From contig CACGSS010000012.1 of assembly GCA_902575725.1 (NCBI GenBank), forward strand, positions 1 through 12,390: DNA of 12,390 nt, given 5' to 3'. This DNA comes from an uncultured Alphaproteobacteria bacterium (lineage in GTDB: Bacteria > Pseudomonadota > Alphaproteobacteria > HIMB59). This document shows positions 7,725 through 12,390 of this stretch, piece after piece. The translations under genes and the position numbers were made by a program. The number at the start of each line of letters is the position of its first letter. The stretch's first letter is position 1. Below the pieces are notes generated by a model. The model saw nothing but the letters and a program-made list of their open reading frames with translations. It had not been told where the DNA came from and ran no database searches.

Positions 7725-8278
7725 AAATTTATTTTAATAGTGCCAAGAACTGATAGAGATTTATCTGTTATCACTATTTCTCCTGAACTTGGATAATAAT
7801 CAAGAAAACCACCAACAATTACATAATGGGTTACAAAAATTAAATTACCTTGACTGTCGTCCCAATTTTTAATGAATTGATTTAATTCATACATTTGTTT
7901 TGAATAGTTTTTTTGATAATCAGCTGAAAATGTTGAATTTAAGGCACTTAAACTCTCAAAATTTCCAAATGCCAGACGAGCGGTTTCTTTGCAACGACAC
8001 CATTCGCTGGAATAAACAGAGTCTATTGGAATAGAATATTTAGAAAATAATATACCCATTCGTTTAGATTGATTAATTCCTTGTTCATTTAAATTTCTTT
8101 GTGTTGAACAATCGTATAATTCAAAATTATTGGGATCACCGCCTCCAGGAGCATATGCATGACGAATAAAAACTACTTTGCCACCCTCTTTTAATAATTC
8201 CCAACTTGTTGTTTCATCAGATAAAGAGCTATATGTAAAAAATACAGAAATTAAGAAAATTAAATTAATAATTTTCAT
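7721..8278 (-). CDS. Exported histidine phosphatase family protein
   Basis: The 185-residue protein has a signal peptide (1 to about 19) and one phosphoglycerate-mutase-like histidine phosphatase domain. The phosphate pocket is visible: R39 and H40 in VVFIRHAYAPGGGD (RHA in place of RHG), R61 in STQRNLNEQG, R96 in SSEWCRCKETARLAF, and the second catalytic His, H151, in FVTHYV. The RHA-x-APGGGDP pattern, with cysteines in DCSTQRNL and EWCRC, defines a recurrent group of small secreted histidine phosphatases of unknown substrate. C57, C94 and C96-adjacent positions could form a disulfide in the periplasm, which is inference. The start overlaps the gamma-glutamylcyclotransferase-like gene by four bases (ATGA), so the two are co-translated. 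Its stop overlaps that of the convergent HupE/UreJ_2 gene. Confidence 0.9.
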   Translation of the reverse strand: MKIINLIFLISVFFTYSSLSDETTSWELLKEGGKVVFIRHAYAPGGGDPNNFELYDCSTQRNLNEQGINQSKRMGILFSKYSIPIDSVYSSEWCRCKETARLAFGNFESLSALNSTFSADYQKNYSKQMYELNQFIKNWDDSQGNLIFVTHYVIVGGFLDYYPSSGEIVITDKSLSVLGTIKINF

Positions 8279-8772
8279 TGTTGAGAGAGGTATTGATGAT
8301 ATGCCTGCTTTTTTACGTCATTCCAATATTGATCTGCCTCTTCAGCTGTATATTTTCCGAAAAGTTGCATCCAGAGATCGGTTGTCACTAAGGATAAAAC
8401 CTCCTCTTTTTCTTTCCACTCATCATAGATCCAAGGGTCTGAAGAGGGCTCAACTCCTTTTTGTGAAAAATAATTGACCTCTTCATGAATTCCCCCTATG
8501 TCTATAATCATTGTTTTAGGAGAAAACTCTACATCCTCGAAAAAACGTATACGTGCTATATCTTCTTTGGTTAATCCTTTAACCACTATACCTTCAACGC
8601 CAGAATAATTTTCACCGAAGATTATTACAGGGAAGTTTTCATTAATGACTAAACGCAATTCACTTTTGGGTGCAAAAGCTTTAGTTATTTTTAAGTGATC
8701 AGTTTTTCCTCCAATAACCTTCTCTAATATTGCAATAGAGCGAAGAGTGCCGTAAAAAAAATAATTATTCAT
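8275..8772 (-). CDS. Gamma-glutamylcyclotransferase-like (AIG2-like) protein
   Basis: The 165-residue cytoplasmic protein starts with FFYGTLR (5-11), the substrate-binding YGTL loop of the gamma-glutamylcyclotransferase fold. It continues with NFPVII (46-51) and YSGVEGIVV (56-64), the strand pair typical of AIG2-like domains. A RIRFFEDVEFSP segment (75-84) contains E79, the likely catalytic glutamate. The C-terminal extension is helical and aromatic (WIYDEW at 114-119, then LWMQLFGKYTAEEADQYW at 133-150), as in alphaproteobacterial members. Enzymes of this fold cyclise gamma-glutamyl amines or amino acids to 5-oxoproline. That fits its position seven bases downstream of pxpA, whose product helps destroy 5-oxoproline. 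It overlaps the phosphatase gene by four bases. The actual gamma-glutamyl donor is unknown. Confidence 0.85.
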   Translation of the reverse strand: MNNYFFYGTLRSIAILEKVIGGKTDHLKITKAFAPKSELRLVINENFPVIIFGENYSGVEGIVVKGLTKEDIARIRFFEDVEFSPKTMIIDIGGIHEEVNYFSQKGVEPSSDPWIYDEWKEKEEVLSLVTTDLWMQLFGKYTAEEADQYWNDVKKQAYHQYLSQQ

Positions 8773-8779
8773 TTTAGTC

Positions 8780-9556
8780 TTAGAAAAATTCTGGAAGAGC
8801 TGCTTTTTTTATCTTCATTTCATGAAGGAGTATGCAAATTTGTTCAGAAATTTCAACACTATTTGGCGTATCACTGTGAACACACACTGAATGAATGTTT
8901 GTTTTGAGAGTATTCCCATTACGTGAAATAATCCCTCCTTGTATAAGCATGGCTTTTACATGCTCCTTGGCGCTTCTAGGATCTGTTATCAAAGAGTCAT
9001 TAATGGAACGAGGTGTTAAAGTAGCATCATCTTCATAAGTGCGATCTGCAAAAATCTCAAGGGCGGTGGGTATGTTGCTATTCATACCGATTTTAGCAAG
9101 TTCACTTAAAGCTGGTGCAAGTAATATCATTGATGGGTAATTTTTTTTTAAAACATCTACTATTTCATTAGAAAGGTCTTGGTCAACGCATGCCATATTA
9201 CTCAAAGCTCCATGAAGCTTAACATGTGTTATTGGAAAATTAATATCAGATGCAAGATTATGGATAAACATTAATTGGTCTTTGACAATTTCTTGGATTA
9301 GTTTTTTGTTCCAATTAGTTTTTGTGCGCCCAAAATTGTCTCTATCTAAAAAAGAAATATGTGCACCAACTGATACACGTTTTGTTTTACAGTAACTTAG
9401 TGCTTTGAAAACAACGTCTTTTGATCCTCCATGATATAAGCATGAGAGATTAGCAGAGGCAATTTTATTTATTAGCTGCATATCAACAGTCTCGAAAAAA
9501 CTGAGATCTTTTTCTGCGATATCAGAATTTAAATTAATTTTATTCAAATGCACCAA
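8780..9556 (-). CDS. pxpA: 5-oxoprolinase subunit A (LamB/YcsF family)
   Basis: PxpA works with PxpB and PxpC in the cytoplasm to hydrolyse 5-oxoproline to glutamate with ATP. The 258-residue length suits the family. Recognisable blocks are INLNSDIAE (7-15), ASANLSCLYHGG (33-44), VSVGAHISFLDRDNFGR (61-77), HVKLHGALSN (111-120), EIFADRTY (167-174), DATLTPR (177-183) and CVHSDTP (225-231). Several positions differ from the usual pattern: NSD for NCD, YHGGSKD for FHAGDP, and HVKLHG for HVKPHG. It is therefore a divergent member, but the overall match is clear. The start is TTG at 9556 or GTG at 9553, since no ATG is available. No Shine-Dalgarno precedes it, but CATAAT lies six bases upstream. 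It leads a minus-strand operon with the cyclotransferase and phosphatase genes and is divergent from pxpB. Confidence 0.92.
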   Translation of the reverse strand: MVHLNKINLNSDIAEKDLSFFETVDMQLINKIASANLSCLYHGGSKDVVFKALSYCKTKRVSVGAHISFLDRDNFGRTKTNWNKKLIQEIVKDQLMFIHNLASDINFPITHVKLHGALSNMACVDQDLSNEIVDVLKKNYPSMILLAPALSELAKIGMNSNIPTALEIFADRTYEDDATLTPRSINDSLITDPRSAKEHVKAMLIQGGIISRNGNTLKTNIHSVCVHSDTPNSVEISEQICILLHEMKIKKAALPEFF

Positions 9557-9576
9557 AGTTACATTATGATATTAGC
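9557..9576. promoter_or_regulatory. Bidirectional -10-like element between pxpA and pxpB
   Basis: The 20-base gap between the divergent starts contains TATGAT on the + strand (9565-9570) and CATAAT on the - strand (9568-9563), each one mismatch from TATAAT and overlapping by four bases. Each is followed by exactly six bases before its start codon (GTG 9577 on +, TTG 9556 on -). No Shine-Dalgarno fits in the gap. This geometry would place transcription starts at or very near the start codons. A weak -35-like TTCAAA lies at 9543-9548 on the + strand, 16 bases upstream. No convincing -35 is seen for the - strand. Confidence 0.5.
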
Positions 9577-10296
9577 GTGTATTTCAAAGGAATAAATTCT
9601 TATGGAGATCGGGGTTTAGTCTTAGATTTTGGAAATGAAACCTCAAAATCTATATCACAGGAGGTAAATGAGGCATTTTTAAATATTTCAAACCTTAATC
9701 TTCAATCACTAAACATTGTTCCCTCATTTAATAAAATTGTTGTAATTTTTGAAAATTCTAAAATACGAGATCAAAATAAAGACAAAATTAGTATAGAAAT
9801 GAGAGATACAAACTCTCAAACTAACAAAAAAATCAATAAAACATGGGAAATACCGGCATGTTATAATGAAGACTTTGCTTTAGATATTAAGATCATCCAA
9901 AAACTTCACCAGATTACAAAAGAAGAAGTTATCAATCTTCACTCATCAGTTCGTTACTATACATATTATATAGGCTTCATGCCGGGTTTTCCATATTTAG
10001 GGGATGTTCCATCCCAATTAATTACACCGCGGTTACCTACTCCAAGGGTAAAAATTCCTGCTAGATCCATTGGCATAGCAAAAAACCATACCTGTATATA
10101 TCCAAAAGTTTCACCTGGAGGTTGGAATATAATTGGACAAATACCATTTGATATTTTTGATTTACAAAGTCCTAAGCCTTCCCTTTTTCTTCCAGGTGAT
10201 GAAGTAAAATTTTACTCCGTATCACTTTCAGAGTTTCAAAAAATTAGAAAATATAATTTTTCTTTAAATGAATTGATCAAGGAATACTCGTCATGA
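9577..10296 (+). CDS. pxpB: 5-oxoprolinase subunit B (KipI-like)
   Basis: PxpB is one of three subunits of the prokaryotic 5-oxoprolinase and forms a complex with PxpC. In Bacillus the homologue KipI inhibits the sporulation kinase KinA. The 239-residue protein shows the family's C-terminal cyclophilin-like domain: YYIGFMPGFPYLGDVP (130-145), PRLPTPRVKIPARSIGIA (151-168), YPKVSPGGWNIIGQ (175-188) and FLPGDEVKF (204-212). The N-terminal part, beginning with INSYGDRGLVLDFG (6-19), is the usual more variable domain. The start is GTG at 9577, as no in-frame ATG lies nearby. There is no ribosome binding site, but a TATGAT hexamer ends six bases before it, so a leaderless transcript is possible. 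The stop overlaps pxpC by four bases (ATGA), indicating tight coupling. Confidence 0.95.
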   Translation: MYFKGINSYGDRGLVLDFGNETSKSISQEVNEAFLNISNLNLQSLNIVPSFNKIVVIFENSKIRDQNKDKISIEMRDTNSQTNKKINKTWEIPACYNEDFALDIKIIQKLHQITKEEVINLHSSVRYYTYYIGFMPGFPYLGDVPSQLITPRLPTPRVKIPARSIGIAKNHTCIYPKVSPGGWNIIGQIPFDIFDLQSPKPSLFLPGDEVKFYSVSLSEFQKIRKYNFSLNELIKEYSS

Positions 10297-11171
10297 ACTC
10301 AATCATAATCACTCGTGCAGGGACTCATTCAACCATACAAGACTTTGGAAGATTTCAATGTCAGCACTTAGGAGTTTCACCAAGTGGAGCAATGGACCAA
10401 AGAATTATTAAAGAACTACAAAAAATTATACCCAACCATCAAAATCAATTTCTAGAATTTGCATATGTGGGACCATCAATAAAAGTAAAAGAAGGATCTG
10501 TTAAGATTTGTGTTGGTGGTAATTGTAATATGAGTATTCAGAAAAATAACAACAGCCAGCTTGAGTGCCAGCCCTATAAAAGTATTAATTTATTTGAGGG
10601 TGATGAATTGATTATTCACAATACAATAGACTCAGTATATGGATACATAGCTTTTGAGCATGGACTTGGGTTAGAGCCTTGTCTTAATAGCTACTCTACT
10701 GACACAAAAGCAGGAATAGGTTCGATTAATCGACTTTTAAATGATGAAGATATATTTCACATTAGCAAAGATGTAAGCTCTTGGGATCTTATCTCTATAC
10801 CAGAACCTGATTTAGAGAAGGTAACCAATTTCAAAGTTTATCCCGGTCCTCAACTTCAATATTTCTCAGACAATACTCTACAATCTTTTATTAGCGGTGT
10901 TTTTACAATAACTAATCAAAGTGATCGAATGGGTATCAGGCTCAAAGGTGAGAGTCTCATTAGTTCTAAGTCTCATGATATTTTGTCTGAAGGAATATTA
11001 CCTGGGTCTATTCAAGTGCCAAGTGATGGGCAACCCATTGTATTAATGCGGGACATTCCTTGTACTGGCGGGTATCCAAAAATTGCAATTTTAAATGAAG
11101 TGGATATTTCAAGAATCTCTCAGCTCCCCCCTGAAACCAAAATCACCTTCGATTTACAAACAATCTATTAG
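10293..11171 (+). CDS. pxpC: 5-oxoprolinase subunit C (KipA-like, biotin-dependent carboxyltransferase-type domain)
   Basis: PxpC pairs with PxpB in 5-oxoproline hydrolysis and belongs to the fold shared with urea amidolyase and allophanate-related enzymes. The 292-residue protein carries AGTHSTIQDFGR (9-20), LGVSPSGAMDQ (26-36), VYPGPQ (182-187), NQSDRMGIRLKG (208-219), EGILPGSIQVPSDGQPIVLM (233-252) and TGGYPKIA (258-265). These are all standard blocks in the standard order. It is slightly shorter than the 310-330 residues common for the family, and the C-terminus ends soon after the last conserved strand, but no truncation is apparent. A ribosome binding site, AAGGAA, lies eight bases before the ATG, and the ATGA overlap with pxpB adds coupling. 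The photolyase-like gene follows after 24 bases. Confidence 0.95.
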   Translation: MNSIIITRAGTHSTIQDFGRFQCQHLGVSPSGAMDQRIIKELQKIIPNHQNQFLEFAYVGPSIKVKEGSVKICVGGNCNMSIQKNNNSQLECQPYKSINLFEGDELIIHNTIDSVYGYIAFEHGLGLEPCLNSYSTDTKAGIGSINRLLNDEDIFHISKDVSSWDLISIPEPDLEKVTNFKVYPGPQLQYFSDNTLQSFISGVFTITNQSDRMGIRLKGESLISSKSHDILSEGILPGSIQVPSDGQPIVLMRDIPCTGGYPKIAILNEVDISRISQLPPETKITFDLQTIY

Positions 11172-11184
11172 CACAGATTTTATG

Positions 11185-11190
11185 TATAAT
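11185..11190 (+). promoter_or_regulatory. Consensus -10 hexamer before the photolyase-like gene
   Basis: An exact TATAAT occurs in the 24-base gap after pxpC and ends five bases before the GTG start of the next gene. No good -35 is seen at 16-18 bases upstream. No Shine-Dalgarno lies between it and the start, so if used it would give a leaderless or near-leaderless transcript. In AT-rich DNA an exact hexamer can occur by chance. Confidence 0.4.
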
Positions 11191-11195
11191 TAAAA

Positions 11196-11933
11196 GTGAA
11201 AATCTCAAGTGTTCAAGATCTAATACCAATATCGAAAAATTCGAATAGCTCCATGTTATCAAGACATGATGCACTGGAAAAATTCAATTCTTTTAATCCT
11301 GCTCTCTATGCAAAAACAAGAAACTTTTTGAATGGACAAATTTCAAGATTATCAGCCCATATAAAATATGGAATCATCACTAACAAAGAGCTCTATCAAT
11401 ATATTCGAGAAAAATATAATTTTGTTGAGAGTGAAAAGTTTATTCAAGAATTAGCATGGAGAGATTTTTGGAGAAGCTATGCCTACCATCATCCTGATCA
11501 ACTATGGACAGATGTAGAAGAATATAAAACTGGATTTCAAGCTCAAGAATATCAAGATAACTTGCCTGAGGATGTTATGTCAGCAACAACACCAACACAG
11601 ATTATTAATATTTTCATCGAGCAACTCACTAGCACTGGGTACCTTCATAACCATGCACGTATGTATTTGGCTTCTTATATTATTCACTTTAGAAGAGTGA
11701 AGTGGCAAGCTGGAGCAAAGTTTTTTATGAGTCATTTACTGGATGGAGATATTGCAAGTAATAACTTCTCTTGGCAGTGGATCGCGAGTACCTTTGCAGG
11801 AAAACCTTATATATTTAATTTAGAAAATGTTCACAAATACTGTCACAAAAGCATAGATATTATCCCTGAGAAGAATAGAGAAATAGATGGCAGCTATGAA
11901 GAAATTAGCTCGAGGCTCTTTCCCAATTTATGA
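11196..11933 (+). CDS. Stand-alone FAD-binding domain of the DNA photolyase/cryptochrome family
   Basis: The 245-residue protein corresponds to only the C-terminal, FAD-binding half of a class I photolyase or cryptochrome. Visible blocks are SRLSAHIKYG (50-59), FIQELAWRDFWR (82-93), the TSTGYLHNHARMYLAS segment (145-160), KWQAGAKFFMSHLLDGD (169-185) and NNFSWQWIASTFAGKPYIF (189-207). By recalled alignment to E. coli photolyase, substrate-pocket residues E274, W277, N341, M345 and W384 are kept (E85, W88, N152, M156, W195), as are FAD-side D372, D374 and N378 (D183, D185, N189). Two of the three electron-transfer tryptophans are present (W170, W193), while the third aligns with Y110. The start is GTG 11196, and ATG 11253 is an alternative near the domain edge. 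Its TGA overlaps the next gene by four bases, and that gene resembles the missing N-terminal half. DNA repair or light sensing are both possible. Confidence 0.9.
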   Translation: MKISSVQDLIPISKNSNSSMLSRHDALEKFNSFNPALYAKTRNFLNGQISRLSAHIKYGIITNKELYQYIREKYNFVESEKFIQELAWRDFWRSYAYHHPDQLWTDVEEYKTGFQAQEYQDNLPEDVMSATTPTQIINIFIEQLTSTGYLHNHARMYLASYIIHFRRVKWQAGAKFFMSHLLDGDIASNNFSWQWIASTFAGKPYIFNLENVHKYCHKSIDIIPEKNREIDGSYEEISSRLFPNL

Positions 11934-12325
11934 ACTTAATTTATTTATATGACGAGTTTATGAGAGTGCCAGCCGGTATTGAGGGTAATCCTGTTTACAT
12001 CTTTGATGATACTTTAACAGAAGGCTATGAGCTTAGTGACAAAATCATTGAAAATAGATACTTTTTAGCCAAAGAGGCAGGGGCTGAAATCTATAGAGGT
12101 AATACATATGAGATATTGCAAGAAATTCATAACCAAAACACCATATCCAAAATTATAACAAAATCTACTTTTAGACCTATTTACCAAAATTTGTTTCAAA
12201 AATTCGGTGAAAAATATGATTTAGAGCAGTTACCCGATTACTTCTTATTGCAGGAGAATTATCTTCATCCAGCAAAAAGATTTTTTCAGTATTGGAACAA
12301 AATTAAGAAAAATTTAAAATATTAG
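11930..12325 (+). CDS. Small protein resembling a reduced N-terminal alpha/beta domain of photolyase
   Basis: The 131-residue protein is not a standard annotated family to me, but its layout follows the photolyase antenna domain. It has a first strand, LIYLYDEF (3-10), then NPVYIFDD (20-27), a helix with ENRYFLAKEAGAEIYRGNTYEILQEI (41-66), and ISKIITKSTFRPIYQNLFQKF (72-92). In photolyases these places hold the first strand with WFRxDLRxxDN, the strand giving V-x-x-V-F-x-x-D, the helix and strand ending in a G-x-x-x-x-v-l region, and a strand followed by a Y-E-P-Y-like turn. The WFRxDLR motif and the DN are absent and the segment between strands one and two is shortened. A basic aromatic tail (110-131) ends the protein. 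The ATGA overlap with the FAD-domain gene strongly suggests the two products act together. A chromophore site cannot be asserted. Confidence 0.6.
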   Translation: MNLIYLYDEFMRVPAGIEGNPVYIFDDTLTEGYELSDKIIENRYFLAKEAGAEIYRGNTYEILQEIHNQNTISKIITKSTFRPIYQNLFQKFGEKYDLEQLPDYFLLQENYLHPAKRFFQYWNKIKKNLKY

Positions 12326-12327
12326 TC

Positions 12328-12390
12328 ATGGCTGAAAAATGCAAATATTGCGAGGGAGAGTTATCAGTCATGGACAGTGTGTATATTGAA
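12328..12390 (+). CDS. Start of a small CxxC-containing protein (3' end outside window)
   Basis: Two bases after the preceding stop, an ATG opens a frame that stays open for 21 codons to the window edge. The visible peptide has a CKYC pair at residues 5-8 followed by an acidic stretch, which looks like the first half of a zinc-binding or redox CxxC site. The tight spacing suggests it belongs to the same transcription unit as the photolyase-like genes. It is too short to assign a family. It does not show the CPVCGRPF pattern of DUF2256, a small protein sometimes found near photolyase genes. Confidence 0.5.
   Translation, partial: MAEKCKYCEGELSVMDSVYIE

Noticed and set aside
8178..8477. Plus-strand open frame of 99 codons
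   Set aside because: It is antisense across the phosphatase and cyclotransferase genes, both strongly supported, and shows no recognisable protein features.
1..12390. CRISPR array, tRNA or rRNA genes, insertion sequences or phage genes
   Set aside because: No regularly spaced repeats, no cloverleaf or ribosomal RNA sequence, and no transposase, integrase or phage-like protein were seen on either strand.

Overview
The window is an AT-rich, gene-dense stretch with short intergenic gaps, many overlapping starts and stops, and frequent lysine, asparagine and isoleucine codons. The order trpF-trpB-trpA-accD-folC is the arrangement known from Alphaproteobacteria. Together with the low GC and small gaps, it suggests a streamlined, probably marine alphaproteobacterium of SAR11-like or similar AT-rich type. 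The lineage is an inference from synteny and composition only.

Positions 1-4309 (+ strand) hold the housekeeping block. It contains the end of trpF, then trpB, trpA, accD and folC, with overlaps or gaps of 0-4 bases, so it reads as one operon. It covers the last steps of tryptophan synthesis, the acetyl-CoA carboxylase beta subunit, and folate polyglutamation. A 13-bp perfect hairpin at 4422-4457 lies between folC and the convergent next gene and probably ends transcription.

Positions 4456-5750 (- strand) hold a compact three-gene operon: a small DUF3147-like membrane protein, a nu-class-like glutathione S-transferase and a DCC-family (DUF393) thiol protein. Positions 5781-7724 hold two exported or membrane proteins, a DUF4198 periplasmic protein (-) and a HupE/UreJ_2 membrane protein (+). 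Their start codons are only six bases apart, and both mature proteins probably begin with His-Glu, which hints at metal handling.

Positions 7721-11171 centre on 5-oxoproline. pxpA (-) is followed by a gamma-glutamylcyclotransferase-like gene and an exported histidine phosphatase, while pxpB-pxpC run the other way. The 20 bases between pxpA and pxpB contain a -10-like element readable on both strands, six bases from each start codon. The cyclotransferase would make 5-oxoproline and PxpABC would hydrolyse it to glutamate.

Positions 11196-12325 (+) hold the most unusual part. A stand-alone photolyase/cryptochrome FAD-binding domain overlaps by four bases a second small gene that resembles a reduced photolyase N-terminal alpha/beta domain. 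A conventional photolyase is thus apparently split into two proteins in reversed order. The first 21 codons of a further small CxxC protein run off the window end.
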